This document shows positions 43,402 through 54,726 of a DNA stretch of 64,000 nucleotides, one piece after another. The DNA is from an uncultured Prevotellaceae bacterium (GTDB lineage Bacteria; Bacteroidota; Bacteroidia; Bacteroidales; Bacteroidaceae), in NCBI GenBank assembly GCA_900315075.1, contig OMXV01000005.1, forward strand, positions 62,001 through 126,000, given 5' to 3'. The notes under the pieces are model-generated. The model saw nothing but the letters and a program-made list of their open reading frames with translations. It was not told where the DNA came from and searched no databases. Every line of letters starts with the position of its first letter. Within the stretch, counting starts at the first letter, position 1. The position numbers and the translations under genes were made by a program.

Positions 43402-43495
43402 CTCCTCCATTATTTACGTGGGGTGTATCAAAAGTAACATTTTGGTACTCCCTTTTACTATTTTTGTAACTATTCTAATCATCTTACCACATACT

Positions 43496-44203
43496 TTACA
43501 CCATAGTGGTGTCGCCTGCTTTGTCTTTCTCCACCATTGCGACAAGTCTTTTTTTAGCAAATTTGTGCATACGGATGCAGAAAAATATCAAGACAATCAT
43601 ACAAATGCCAGCCAATGTTTCGTTCAATTCTGCTGAGAAACACAATGTGTCGTAAATACCGTGTGCTATGACAGGCACCAGCAGAATCTTATATTTGGCA
43701 CTTGAGGAATGGTCTGTGAAATGATAGACAGAATAGTAATAGCCCATCAAAACGGCGAAAGCATAATGACCAGGTACGGCCAGCAAGGCACGGGAAATGG
43801 CAGTCTCTACCCATGCTTCATCACCAATAACGTAAAAGATGTTCTCAAAACCTGCAAAACCTAAACCTACACATACTGCATAGACAATGCCGTCGAAATG
43901 CTCGTCATAAAAGGGATTCTTGCGAAGTATCCACCACAGCACAAGTAGTTTGCATAATTCTTCAGGTAAACCAGCTCCTATAAAAGAATTCAGCGCAGCT
44001 TCTACTACAGTGGTAGGCTCTGAGGGTATCACTGTGCTGATAATTCCTTCTAAAAAGCAGCAAGGTATGCAAATCAATACACCCCATAATACAGCTTTCA
44101 ATAGAAGGCGTATTGGTTCTGGCTTCGCATCTTTCCTCCAAATATACAAAAATAATAAAATAGCAGGCAAAAGTGCTGCAGCAATTTGTATTAAAAGACT
44201 CAT
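43496..44203 (-). CDS. PrsW-family intramembrane metalloprotease
   Basis: 235 residues, strongly hydrophobic with about seven to eight membrane helices. The family motifs are visible: GLPEELCKLLVLWWIL (EExxK-type), GFAGFENIFYV (FxxxE) and PGHYAFAVLMGYYYSVYH, followed by a late PVIAHGIYDTLCF histidine. PrsW proteases cleave membrane-anchored anti-sigma factors, thus acting upstream of an extracytoplasmic sigma response, but no sigma or anti-sigma gene is nearby, so its target is unknown. It has a good promoter on its own strand and is convergent to lutC. Confidence 0.85.
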   Translation of the reverse strand: MSLLIQIAAALLPAILLFLYIWRKDAKPEPIRLLLKAVLWGVLICIPCCFLEGIISTVIPSEPTTVVEAALNSFIGAGLPEELCKLLVLWWILRKNPFYDEHFDGIVYAVCVGLGFAGFENIFYVIGDEAWVETAISRALLAVPGHYAFAVLMGYYYSVYHFTDHSSSAKYKILLVPVIAHGIYDTLCFSAELNETLAGICMIVLIFFCIRMHKFAKKRLVAMVEKDKAGDTTMV

Positions 44204-44231
44204 ATAAATGTCGCTTTGATGATTTTGACCG

Positions 44232-44261
44232 CAAAATTATGAAAAAAAGTGGCATTGGCAA
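44232..44261 (-). promoter_or_regulatory. Promoter of the PrsW-family gene
   Basis: The minus strand reads TTG (44259-44261), 19 nt, TAATTTTG (44232-44239), a textbook Bacteroidota promoter about 28 nt upstream of the start codon at 44203. Confidence 0.7.
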
Positions 44262-44300
44262 AAGAAAGGAGAAAATAGTTGCCGAATAAAAAAAGTATTA

Positions 44301-44376
44301 ACTCGTCAACTGTTCCATTCGTCAACTTGTTCACTTGTCAATTTGTCCACTTATCAACTTATCCACTTATCACTTA
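44301..44376. repeat. Imperfect tandem words in the PrsW/SusC divergent region
   Basis: About eight imperfect copies of a 9-10-bp word, such as CGTCAACTTGTTCACTTGTC, then ACTTATCAACTTATCCACTT. The region 44204-44521 otherwise holds only the two divergent promoters. Confidence 0.75.
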
Positions 44377-44413
44377 ATTTTACCTCTATTAGTGTAATTT
44401 TAACAAAAAAGTG

Positions 44414-44443
44414 TTGAGATTTCCAAAAAAAATGTTACCTTTG
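44414..44443 (+). promoter_or_regulatory. Promoter of the pectin-locus SusCD operon
   Basis: TTG (44414-44416), 19 nt, TACCTTTG (44436-44443), giving a leader of about 70 nt before the ATG at 44522. Confidence 0.7.
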
Positions 44444-44521
44444 CAAATATTTTTAAAACAAACGAAACATTCTTCTACTGATCTTTCTTAGATTACTTTA
44501 TTTCTAACTAATAACAATAGC

Positions 44522-47500
44522 ATGAATAGACTAAGGTTTATCAAAGGTAAGGCCCTGCCTATAGCAGTGCTCGTATCTGCTTTGTTGTTCGTGCCCCATA
44601 TCGGTGTAAGTACTGCGCAGGCATCCATTCAGGATGTCAAACAGCAGGGAACTATCACTGGTAGGGTTATCGATAACACAGGCGAGGGCGTCATTGGTGC
44701 TACGGTACAGGTCGAAGATGGTTCTGCGCAAGGCACAGTCACCGACTTCGACGGTAATTTTACAATCAATGTAAAACCGGGCACAAAACTTAAAATCTCC
44801 TATGTGGGATTTGAAAGTCAGGTGGTGGCTGCCAAGGATGGCATGGTTGTCACTATGGCTGAATCATCCAACATGCTCAATGCCGTTGAGGTTGTGGCAT
44901 ACGGTGTACAGAAGAAAGTCACTGTGACGGGTGCCATCTCATCGGTCAAGAGCGAGGAACTCACACGTACCCCGGTGTCATCTGTAAACAACGTGCTTGC
45001 AGGACAGCTCTCTGGTGTGACCACCGTGCAGATGTCGGGTGAGCCAGGTAGCGATGCCGCCGATATCTTCGTCCGTGGTAAAGCCACTTTTACAGGCGAT
45101 GCCAATGCTCGCCCGCTCATTCAGGTGGATGGCGTGGAGCGTGACATGTGGGACATCGACCCCAACGAGATTGAGAGCATCACCGTTCTGAAAGATGCTT
45201 CCGCTACCGCCGTATTCGGTGTACGTGGTGCAAACGGTGTCATCCTTATCACCACCAAGCGTGGACAGGAAGGAAAAGCACGTATCTCGTTCAACACTTC
45301 TTTCTCGGCTTTGATGCCCACCAAGATGGTGGAGCAGGCATCATCGCTCGGTTATGCCACATTCTATAATCAGATGTTGGCCAACGACCGCAAGAATCCG
45401 CTTTTCTCGGAAGCTGTTATCCAGAAGTTTACCGATGGTAGCGACCCCATCCTCTTCCCCAGCATGAAGTGGACCGACTATCTGATGAAAGATGTGACAC
45501 TCCAGCAGCAGCACAATGTCAATATCTCAGGTGGTAACAAGACCGTGCGTTACTTTATTTCTGCTGGTATGTTCACACAGGATGGTCTTTTCAAGGAGTT
45601 TGACCGCCCTTACGATTTCGGTTATCAGTATGAGCGTTTCAACTATCGTTCAAACCTCGACATCAATGAGTTTCAATATCTCGGGTAAGGTTGATACTTC
45701 TGCAAAACCACATACAGGTCAGGGTTCCGACCAGATGATACGTGAAATCTACTGGTCATCACCATTCAGCAGCCCGGGCATCGTCGATGGGAAGTATATC
45801 GTTACCAGCATAGAGCAGTCGGACAATATTACCGACGTGCCCAACGACGCGGTATTACGCCTGCCTATTGGTACTTCTACACCTATGGCTTACTATATCA
45901 GTCAGCCGGGTGCTTATCATTACAACAACAACAAGTTGCAGATGGACCTCGTGCTCGACCAGAAACTCGATGCCATCACCAAGGGATTGTCTGTCAAACT
46001 GAAGGGCTCTTACAACAGTTCCTATCAGGTGCGTCAGGAAATCACACATCAGGCTTCCACTTATACTCCAGTTTATCACAGATGGGCTGAGGTGGATTCC
46101 AACAACCCCACCATTATCGACGCTGATGGAAATGAAGTGCCCAACTACTTGATTTCTGGCTACAAAACAGTAACACAAAAGGATGAGAATGGCAATGATA
46201 TCGCTGTGCAAATGCCTATCTATGTCACTGGTGAGAAACTGGAACTCCGTAAAGGTGGTGACGATACTGAGCCGACTTATGGCAATACCGCCTCATCCTA
46301 TGGACGTAACTGGTATGTGGAAGGTTCACTCAACTACAACCGCTCCTTCGGATTGCATACCATCACGGGACTGGCACTCTACAACCAGAGCAAGGAATAT
46401 TATATAAGTGGTGACTATTCTGATATCGCACGTACATACGTGGGATTCGTAGGACGTGTCACTTACGACTGGAACAACCGCTACATGGCCGAATTCAACT
46501 TCGGTTACAATGGTTCTGAGAACTTTGCTCCCGGACGCCGATTCGGTTCCTTCCCAGCAGGTTCCGTGGGATGGGTCGTCAGCGACGAGCCGTTCTTCCA
46601 GCCCGTGAAAAAAGTTGTCAGCTTCCTGAAACTGCGTGCTTCTTGGGGTCTTGTGGGTAACGACAAGATTGGTGGTAGCCGATTCATGTATATGTCAGAC
46701 CCTTACATCGTCAACCAGACTGCCACTTTCGACCGCTTTACCTATACAAGTGTCAACGAGCCAGCATTCGCATATCCTTTCGGTATCGAGAATAGCACTG
46801 TTACAAAGGGTTCATACGAGTCGGCAAAGAACAATCCTGAAGTGACATGGGAAAAGGCGTTTAAACAAGACTATGGCTTCGACATGTATTTCCTCAAAGA
46901 CCGTCTGCGTACCACCTTCGACTACTTCAAGGAGCATCGTACCGATATCCTTGCACAGGACTTTACCACACCTAACTTCCTCGGCTTTAACCCACCTTAT
47001 ACCAACTTTGGTATTGTGGATAGCCACGGATGGGAACTCTCCGTCAACTGGCAGGATGACTATGGCAAGGACTTCCGCTATTCGGCAAAACTCAACATCT
47101 CCTACAACCAGAACGAAATCATAGAGGACCGAGAGGCTCCACAGCAGAATGAATATATGTACAAACGCGGACACCGAATTGGTGCACGCTCACAGTACAA
47201 GTTCTGGAAATTCTATTATGACGGTGCTGAGGCCGACTATCAGCAAGAGTTTGGACAACCATTCCCCAAACAGCTCAAAGATAAACTCTATCCCGGTGAT
47301 GCTGTCTTTGTTGACCTTGATGGCAACGGAGAAATCGACCCCAATGATGCCAGCCGTGACTATGGCTATACCGATGACCCAATGTACATCGCAGGTCTTA
47401 ACCTCGCTTGCTACTACAAAGGATTCTCTATCAGCGCACAGCTCACAGGTGCATGGAATGTGTCACGTGTCTTAGGCGATGTCTTCCGTCGACCATTCCA

Positions 47501-47873
47501 GAACCGTTCTACACTCAACAACGGTGGTCTTCTTCAGTATCATATCGACAACACATGGACAAAGGAGCATCCTTCACAGAGTGCTGAATATCCACGTGCC
47601 ACATGGGAGAATGGCGACCAGAACTATGCTGAATCCACACTCTTCGAGAAAGATGCCAAATACATGCGTCTGAAGACCTTACAGGTGGCATACGACTTTG
47701 ACTTCCCATGGATGAAGAAACTTGGTATGACTCAGCTGCAATTGGCTCTGAGTGGTTACAACCTCTTCACTCTGACTCCTTACAAGTTTGGCGACCCTGA
47801 GGCACGTGCTTCCACTACGCCATCCTATCCTCTGCAGCGCACTTACACCGCAAGTCTTAAGATTGGGTTCTAA
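44522..47873 (+). pseudogene. SusC/RagA-family TonB-dependent transporter, frameshifted
   Basis: Frame one (44522-45688) gives signal peptide, carboxypeptidase-regulatory-like domain (GTITGRVIDNTGEGVIGATV), plug (RPLIQVDGVERDMWDIDPNE, GVRGANGVILITTKRGQEG) and the first barrel strands, then stops after NLDINEFQYLG. The rest of the barrel continues in another frame from SFNISGKVDT (45669) to the typical TASLKIGF end at 47873. By comparison with the other SusC proteins here, about six or seven residues are missing between NLDIN and SFNISGK, so a deletion of roughly 20 nt fits better than a single-base slip. Without correction the transporter is truncated and inactive. It is followed 24 nt later by an intact SusD. 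Confidence 0.88.
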
Positions 47874-47897
47874 TAAAATATAAATAAGGTAAGAATT

Positions 47898-49994
47898 ATG
47901 AAATTACATCATAAAATCGTTACAGGAGTGGTGGCGCTTCTTATTGGAAGCATGGCGTTCACTGCTTGTACCGATGAAATAAAATTCGGTAATGCCTTCA
48001 TTGAGAAGACACCCGGTGGAACAGTATCGCTCGACACCGTCTTCGGAAGCGCAGAATATACCCGACAGTTCCTCGTGGGACTTTATGTGTTGCAGTACTA
48101 TGGACTGCCGTTCAAAAATGCAACGAGTGCGCCATGGAGCGCCAGTTACTGGAACTCAAAACTTGACGCGATGACCGACTGCTATCAGCAGCATTTTAGT
48201 GGCTCTGAGGCATATAACAGATATTATGGCGGACTACTTACATCTAACAATAGTGGTCTGATAGGTTATAACAATGATTTTGTCTGGGAAACTGTCAGAC
48301 GATGCTGGCTGCTTATCGACAATATCGACAACGTGCCAGGACTGAGCGACCAGGAGAAGAAGAACATGATTGCACAGGCAAAATGCCTTGCTGCAGCACG
48401 TTATTTCGACCTCTATTCCATCTATGGCGGACTGCCTATTATCGACCGTACATACACTGGTACCGAGACTTCATACGAGACACGCCGCGCCACGGCTGAG
48501 CAGACGGCTGAGTTTATGGTCAGACTGCTCGACGAGGCTATTCCTGACTTGAGATGGGCATACAATGGCTCGACCATCGACACCGATGCTGCCAACAACA
48601 CCGGCCGATGGACTGCAGCTGCTGCAATGGCCCTGAAGGCAAAAATCCTGCTCTTCAACGCATCACCACTCTACAATGACGATCAACCTTACTACGATGG
48701 CTCATCAGAGGCTGAGCGCGACAGCATCGTCTGGCACGGTGGATTCAAGCAGGAAAGGTGGCAGCGTGCATTGCAGGCATGCAAAGACTTCTTCGATAGC
48801 AATGCAAGCAATGGCAACTATTATGGCTTGAATATGGCTACCGCATCAAAACCCACTCCCGAGGATTACCGTCAGGCTTATCGTATGGGATACATCTATC
48901 AGGGTAGCCGAGAGATTATCCACCGTACGGCTGTCACAACAACGACCAGTAACAAGGCCTCTTATCAGTGGTGCAACTTTGTTGGACCATTCGGTAGCAG
49001 CAATGGTCCGTTCCGTAATTCTTATGGACCAACAGAGGAGTATGTTGAGATGTTCCCATGGGCAAATGGTGCCCCATTCAATTGGGAGCAGGATTCCATT
49101 GATGGTAACATCTACGGCGAGAAGGGACAGCTGTTCTATAAATATACACAGTTGAAGACATCTGTCAAGAAAGAGGCCTCTCGAGACCCTCGTCTCTATG
49201 AGAATGCCATCGTCAACGGACAGACCCTTTCACTCAACTGGACCACAGGCAAACCTGAGGGCGATGCATACGAACTTTGGGTAGGTGGTGAACACGAAAG
49301 TAACGATGTCGCTATATTAGGAGAAGATGGTAAGACGCAGATTACTGAAAAAGACGTTGCAAGATTCTCAACAGGATATGGTACTATTAAGTACTACCTC
49401 GGACAAGAATACTATGGAAAGTTCGTACACTGGGTATATCTGAGTTATGACGAAATGCTCCTTATGTATGCTGAGTGCCTTGCACAGTGTGGCGACCTTG
49501 AAGGTGCCATCGCCAAGGTTGATGAGGTGAGAGCACGTGTGGGTCTGAAAGGTTTGAAATTTGGACAGGCTGCTTATAAGGGTGATAAGTCCAAATTGCC
49601 TAACCTGACCACTAAAGAGGGTGTCCTTTCAGAAATTCTCCGTGAACGTGCATGCGAGTTGGGCATGTCCAACAACCGTTACTATGATATGATACGCTAC
49701 AAGCGTACTGACTGGATGACCAAGCGTCTCCATGGTTTGGTCACTTATCGTATGATGCAGAACTCTAAGAAAGAATGGGTGCGCTCATCACGTCCATACA
49801 TTGGCGATGATAAGAAAGCAGGACAAAAGGAGCCTTCAGTTTTCGACTATGAACGCTTCGAACTGCAAAATTGCGCAAGAGTTCTGTGGGACTATAGCCC
49901 CAACGACCTCGAGGTACGGAAGTGGTTGCTTATGCCACTGCCCTTGTCTGAAATCAACAAGAACTATGGCCTTGTCCAGAATCCTGGATGGTAA
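47898..49994 (+). CDS. SusD/RagB-family outer-membrane lipoprotein
   Basis: 698 residues, a long family member. Lipoprotein signal (ALLIGSMAFTAC), then TPR-like helices (MIAQAKCLAAARYFDLYSIY), WTAAAAMALKAKILLFNASP, YDEMLLMYAECLAQCGD and the C-terminal SusD pattern ILRERACELGMSNNRYYDMI, ending YGLVQNPGW. It pairs with the frameshifted SusC upstream (24-nt gap). It should bind oligosaccharide at the surface in the pectin locus; the transporter partner appears broken. Confidence 0.92.
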   Translation: MKLHHKIVTGVVALLIGSMAFTACTDEIKFGNAFIEKTPGGTVSLDTVFGSAEYTRQFLVGLYVLQYYGLPFKNATSAPWSASYWNSKLDAMTDCYQQHFSGSEAYNRYYGGLLTSNNSGLIGYNNDFVWETVRRCWLLIDNIDNVPGLSDQEKKNMIAQAKCLAAARYFDLYSIYGGLPIIDRTYTGTETSYETRRATAEQTAEFMVRLLDEAIPDLRWAYNGSTIDTDAANNTGRWTAAAAMALKAKILLFNASPLYNDDQPYYDGSSEAERDSIVWHGGFKQERWQRALQACKDFFDSNASNGNYYGLNMATASKPTPEDYRQAYRMGYIYQGSREIIHRTAVTTTTSNKASYQWCNFVGPFGSSNGPFRNSYGPTEEYVEMFPWANGAPFNWEQDSIDGNIYGEKGQLFYKYTQLKTSVKKEASRDPRLYENAIVNGQTLSLNWTTGKPEGDAYELWVGGEHESNDVAILGEDGKTQITEKDVARFSTGYGTIKYYLGQEYYGKFVHWVYLSYDEMLLMYAECLAQCGDLEGAIAKVDEVRARVGLKGLKFGQAAYKGDKSKLPNLTTKEGVLSEILRERACELGMSNNRYYDMIRYKRTDWMTKRLHGLVTYRMMQNSKKEWVRSSRPYIGDDKKAGQKEPSVFDYERFELQNCARVLWDYSPNDLEVRKWLLMPLPLSEINKNYGLVQNPGW

Positions 49995-50036
49995 GTGCTA
50001 CGCTAATGTACCAATGAAACATAATATTGAATCATT

Positions 50037-52868
50037 ATGAAGAAAAGAAATATATATATGCTAACACTGCTCGCAGGCTTTTGCATGCCCGCAGCAGCAC
50101 AGCAAGACAGCACGGGCATTGACTTTGTGGACCAGGTAATTGAGGTGGGAGCCAACAAGAACTTCACACGAGCACAATCCACCTCGGCCGTATCTGTCAT
50201 CACCAACAAGGATGTCAATCAACGCTCGGCTAAGAACATCGGCAACTCAATTCTTGGACAAGGTAATGGCCTTGTTTCACTACAGGGTACAGGTTCCTAT
50301 TTCGAGCAGAATCCCACTTTCTACGTGAGAGGACTACAGAGTCTGAGCACCAGCACACCACTCATCCTCGTCGATGGTGTGGAGCGTGACATTTCCACGG
50401 TCAGCCCAGAGGAGGTGGATCATGTGTCAATATTGAAGGATGCTGCTGCCGTGGCACTCTTTGGCTACAAAGGTGCAAATGGTGCCATTCAGATTGTTAC
50501 TAAACGCGGACAGTACAACAGCCAGAACATCCGCGTTACTTATGACCATCTGTTCAATTCACAACTTAACCGTCCGAAGTTCGTTGATGGAGCTACTTTC
50601 GCCAGTGCTGTCAACGAGGCTTTGGCAAACGAGGGATCGGCACCACGTTTCTCCGCAGAGGAAATTGCAGCTTTCCAGAATGGCAGTTATCCTTTCCAAT
50701 ATCCTAATGTCAACTGGATGGATGAGACCTTCCGTAACAATGGAGCCACCAACAAGATTGGTGTGGAGTTCAGCGGTGGTGGTGAGCGCTTCCGCTATTT
50801 CACCATGGTCAATCTGCTCTCCGATAAGGGATTTATCAAGCAGTTCGACCTTAATGATGGTTACAGCACACAGGATAAATATGTGAGGGGTAATCTCCGT
50901 ACCAACCTCGACATTGACCTTACACCCACCACCATGTTGCGCGTCAACATGCTCGGTGTGCTGAGCGAGATGTCAAGGCCCGGTTCACAAGCCGACCTCT
51001 GGGACATGGTCTATAGTCTGCCTTCCATGGCATTCCCTGTGAGGAATGAAAACGACGAGTGGGGTGGCAGTTCTACCTACTCTGGTGAACTCAACCCTGT
51101 GGCACAGTCAGCAGGCGCTGCTTACTATAAACTGCATGAGCGCGCACTCTTCGCTGATATGACACTCGAGCAAGACCTTAAATACTGGATTGAGGGCTTG
51201 AGCCTCACAGCACGAATGGGATACGACACATATTCCACTCTTTATGAAGACCATAGCATGACCTATGTCTATGGAAACTATCCGGTTAACTCATGGGAGG
51301 GTGGACGTCCCGTTCTTGGCGACTACTGGTCGTCGGGTACACCCGGAACAATGGGTAAGGGTGCCGGTACTACAGACTGGGCTCGCCGCTTCATCTTCTC
51401 GGCCGGATTCAATTTCGACCGTAATTTCAACGACAAGCACTATGTCTATAGTCAGTTGAAATGGGATTATGAGTACCAGAATTCAACCGGACGTACAGGT
51501 TATACTGTCTATCGACAGAACCTGTCATGGCTCGGACATTATGGATACGACAACCGCTACATTGCAGAGTTGGCACTGCTCTATTCTGGCACCAACCGTT
51601 TGGCACCAGATACCAAGTGGAATTTCTCACCGACACTCTCTGCTGCATGGGTTATCTCCAACGAGGATTTCCTCAAAGATAATAGTTTCGTCAACTTCCT
51701 CAAACTGCGTGCAAGTGCTGGTATCATCAATGCCGACTTTGTGCCGGGTGACAACGTTTGGGACTACTATGCACAGAGTTATAGTCAGGGCACATCTGCA
51801 ACTGGCAGTTATCCATTCGGTAGCGGCTACGACGTAGTCTATGCCAACACAACCCTCGGACGTATCGCAACACCCAATCCTGCACACGAGAAGGCATATA
51901 AATACAATATTGGTATTGATGCTGTGCTCCTCGGTGGTCTGAACGTTGAACTCGACTTCTACAAACAGCATCGTACTGATATCTGGGTGTCGGGTGCTGG
52001 AGCATATTCCGGACTTATCGGTTTCGACGCACCATACATTAATGCTGGTGTGGTGGACAGCCATGGTCTGGAACTCTCTCTCGACTATACCAAGCAGTTG
52101 GGTGACCTTACTTTCAATGTAGGTGGTATGTTCAACCTCAACAAGAACGAAATCAAGGAACAGGCTGAGGAACCAAGAGCATATCCCAACCTTGTACAGA
52201 CTGGCAATCCACTCAACTCCGTTTATGGACTGAAGGCTATCGGACTCTTCCGTGACCAGGCTGAAATTGACAACAGCCCTGTGCAGAACTTCTCCACTGT
52301 GCGCCCAGGCGACATCAAGTATGAGGATGTAAACGGTGATGGTGTCATCGATGCCAACGATGTGACTAAGATTGGTTACAGTGCCTATGCTCCCGAGATT
52401 TTCTACAACTTCCATCTCGGTGCAGAGTATAAGGGCTTTGGTTTCAATGTCCTTTTCCAAGGTGTTGGCAACTATTCTGCTAATCTCAGCGCAAAAGGTA
52501 TGTATTGGCCTCTGCTCAACAGTACTTCTCTTTCACAGCAGTACTATGATGGACGTTGGACAATAGCTAACCCCAACCCAAACGCTACATTCCCACGCCT
52601 GAGCACTACAAGCAATGCCAACAACTACCAGACCAGTACATTCTGGATGCGCGACCGCTCGTTCTTGAAACTTCGTAATGTGGAGCTTTACTACAACTTC
52701 CCAAAGGCACTTATGGAAAAGACGGGATTTATCAATACCGCCAAACTGTATGTGCGTGGCGTGGATTTGTTCTGCTCCGACAACATCGACGATGCCGATG
52801 CCGAGTGCTATGGTGTCACAGCACCGCTCAACAAGAGTATCGTCGTGGGTGTGTCATTGTCTTTCTAA
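50037..52868 (+). CDS. SusC/RagA-family TonB-dependent transporter without the N-terminal regulatory-like domain
   Basis: 943 residues, shorter than the other SusC proteins here. After the signal peptide (LTLLAGFCMPAAAQ) the protein goes almost directly into the plug (IEVGANKNFTRAQSTSAVSV, NPTFYVRGLQSLSTSTPLIL, ALFGYKGANGAIQIVTKRGQ) without the carboxypeptidase-regulatory-like domain of the others. The barrel follows and ends VGVSLSF. It lies 42 nt after SusD and 22 nt before the next SusD, so it forms the second pair of the pectin locus. It could be the functional importer if the first SusC is dead. Confidence 0.93.
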   Translation: MKKRNIYMLTLLAGFCMPAAAQQDSTGIDFVDQVIEVGANKNFTRAQSTSAVSVITNKDVNQRSAKNIGNSILGQGNGLVSLQGTGSYFEQNPTFYVRGLQSLSTSTPLILVDGVERDISTVSPEEVDHVSILKDAAAVALFGYKGANGAIQIVTKRGQYNSQNIRVTYDHLFNSQLNRPKFVDGATFASAVNEALANEGSAPRFSAEEIAAFQNGSYPFQYPNVNWMDETFRNNGATNKIGVEFSGGGERFRYFTMVNLLSDKGFIKQFDLNDGYSTQDKYVRGNLRTNLDIDLTPTTMLRVNMLGVLSEMSRPGSQADLWDMVYSLPSMAFPVRNENDEWGGSSTYSGELNPVAQSAGAAYYKLHERALFADMTLEQDLKYWIEGLSLTARMGYDTYSTLYEDHSMTYVYGNYPVNSWEGGRPVLGDYWSSGTPGTMGKGAGTTDWARRFIFSAGFNFDRNFNDKHYVYSQLKWDYEYQNSTGRTGYTVYRQNLSWLGHYGYDNRYIAELALLYSGTNRLAPDTKWNFSPTLSAAWVISNEDFLKDNSFVNFLKLRASAGIINADFVPGDNVWDYYAQSYSQGTSATGSYPFGSGYDVVYANTTLGRIATPNPAHEKAYKYNIGIDAVLLGGLNVELDFYKQHRTDIWVSGAGAYSGLIGFDAPYINAGVVDSHGLELSLDYTKQLGDLTFNVGGMFNLNKNEIKEQAEEPRAYPNLVQTGNPLNSVYGLKAIGLFRDQAEIDNSPVQNFSTVRPGDIKYEDVNGDGVIDANDVTKIGYSAYAPEIFYNFHLGAEYKGFGFNVLFQGVGNYSANLSAKGMYWPLLNSTSLSQQYYDGRWTIANPNPNATFPRLSTTSNANNYQTSTFWMRDRSFLKLRNVELYYNFPKALMEKTGFINTAKLYVRGVDLFCSDNIDDADAECYGVTAPLNKSIVVGVSLSF

Positions 52869-52890
52869 AACCTAAAACAGACAGAAGAAT

Positions 52891-54612
52891 ATGAAAATCA
52901 AAAATATTTTCCTGGGTGCGCTGGCAACATTGGCTCTCGCCTCATGCAGCGACCAGATGGACTATAAGGAGTACAGCATCTACGACGCAGACTACATGAG
53001 GACGAAGTTTGAGCGTGCCGGTGGATTCCTGTCCACTATCTATGCCGACCTCGACTCCGACTTCGGTAACTACAGTGGGGCTATGCTCAGTTCTGCTACC
53101 GACGAGTCGGTATATTCTCACGACGGCAATGCCATCGAGAGCTTCTACAATGGTGCATGGAGCCCAACAAATGCCAATGGGTCGCTGTGGACAACTTGCT
53201 ACCATGGCATCGCCTATTGTAATCTCTTCCTCGATGAGTTCACAGGGTTGACTTTCCCAGAATATACCCTCGACAAGAACTATGATGCTGAGATGTACCA
53301 GTACAACAACTATAAGTGGGAGGCTCGCTGGGCTCGCGCCTACTTCTACTTCCTCCTGGTACGTCAATATGGTGGGGTGCCTCTCATCACATCAAACATG
53401 AGTGCCGACGAGGCCAATGCGCAACCGCGTGTCTCAGCCGATGAAATCTTTGCATTTATCGATAGTGAGTGCGAGGCCATCAAGGACTCCATTACTCGCG
53501 ACTATGGCGACTTGGGCAAACTCGCTATGACACCTGCCAACAACGGCCGTGCCAACAACCTGACTGTATTGGCTTTGCGTGCAAGAGCAGCCCTCTATCA
53601 CGCAAGTCCGCTCTTTAATCCCAACAACGACAAAGAACTGTGGCGCAAGGCTGCTGAACTCAACAAGGTGGTTATTGACTCTTGTGTGGCTCGTAAAATG
53701 AAACTTTCCAACGACTACAAGGGACTTTTCATCGGTAACTCCAGTTGGAGTGATGCCAATGCGCTGGGTGAGATTATCTTCGCACGTCGTATGCCGACAG
53801 AGAACCGCAACTTCGAGACCTACAACTTCCCAGTGGGTATGTCAGGTGCTGGTGCTGGTGGAGGTGGTGGCAACTGCCCCACACAAAACCTTGTGGATGC
53901 CTATGAAATGACCAATGGCAAACTGATTAGCGACCCAGAGAGTGGATACGACCCACAAAATCCATACGCTAACCGTGACAAGCGATTGGCACTCACTGTG
54001 GCATGCAATGGTGACGCATGGCCAAACGCCAACACCATTCCTTTGGAAACTTTCGTGGGCGGTGTTAATGGACTGCCAACCGCTTTCGCTACACCTACAG
54101 GTTACTACCTGAAGAAGTATGTCACCGAGTCGGTGCAGACTGCTGGTAATGGTGCCAACACTTGTAAACATGTGTGGGTGACCTTCCGACTGGCTGAGTT
54201 CTACCTCAATTATGCTGAGGCTATGCTCAACCTCACCGGTGATGGTTACCAGACTGCACAGGGATTCGTCATGACACCGGCTGCTGCTGTCAATATCGTA
54301 CGTAAGCGTGCAGGACAGCCAAACCTGCCTGAGGGACTCGATGCCGGCACATTCAAGAGCCGTCTTGAGAACGAGCGCTTTGTGGAGTTTGCATTCGAGG
54401 GACACCGCTTCTTCGACGTGCGCCGCTGGAAAGAGGCTCCACAGTACTTTACCAACATCCGTGGAATGGAGATCAACAAGGTGGGCGAAGGATTCACCTA
54501 CACTCCGAAGACCGTACAGACACGTCAGTGGAATGACAAGATGTACCTATTCCCAATTCCACAGAGCGAAATCTTGAAATCTGGCGCTCTTGAGCAGAAC
54601 CCAGGTTGGTAA
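52891..54612 (+). CDS. SusD/RagB-family outer-membrane lipoprotein
   Basis: 573 residues with lipoprotein signal (LGALATLALASC), TPR-like part (WEARWARAYFYFLLVRQYGG), family motifs FRLAEFYLNYAEAMLNLTG and FVEFAFEGHRFFDVRRWKEA, and the end SGALEQNPGW. A glycine-rich loop (MSGAGAGGGGGNCP) occurs in the middle. It follows its SusC by 22 nt and ends the SusCD part of the operon; a repeat array and a separate promoter lie behind it. Confidence 0.93.
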   Translation: MKIKNIFLGALATLALASCSDQMDYKEYSIYDADYMRTKFERAGGFLSTIYADLDSDFGNYSGAMLSSATDESVYSHDGNAIESFYNGAWSPTNANGSLWTTCYHGIAYCNLFLDEFTGLTFPEYTLDKNYDAEMYQYNNYKWEARWARAYFYFLLVRQYGGVPLITSNMSADEANAQPRVSADEIFAFIDSECEAIKDSITRDYGDLGKLAMTPANNGRANNLTVLALRARAALYHASPLFNPNNDKELWRKAAELNKVVIDSCVARKMKLSNDYKGLFIGNSSWSDANALGEIIFARRMPTENRNFETYNFPVGMSGAGAGGGGGNCPTQNLVDAYEMTNGKLISDPESGYDPQNPYANRDKRLALTVACNGDAWPNANTIPLETFVGGVNGLPTAFATPTGYYLKKYVTESVQTAGNGANTCKHVWVTFRLAEFYLNYAEAMLNLTGDGYQTAQGFVMTPAAAVNIVRKRAGQPNLPEGLDAGTFKSRLENERFVEFAFEGHRFFDVRRWKEAPQYFTNIRGMEINKVGEGFTYTPKTVQTRQWNDKMYLFPIPQSEILKSGALEQNPGW

Positions 54613-54627
54613 GATGATTGGAATCAG

Positions 54628-54708
54628 AATACTCGGAGTACTCCGATTACTCCGAGTATTCAGATTACTCCGAGTATTCCGATTTTTCCGATTACTCCGA
54701 GCATTCTG
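54628..54708. repeat. 9-bp tandem array, intergenic copy
   Basis: Nine contiguous 9-bp units, for example AGTACTCCG, ATTACTCCG, AGTATTCAG, ATTTTTCCG and AGCATTCTG. Words and period match the array inside topB (38391-38507). Confidence 0.88.
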
Positions 54709-54726
54709 AAAAATTTCTACAAATTA

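Noticed and set aside
51627-52460. 277-codon minus-strand frame within the second pectin-locus SusC
   Set aside because: It is a shadow of the SusC barrel; no start context or domain.
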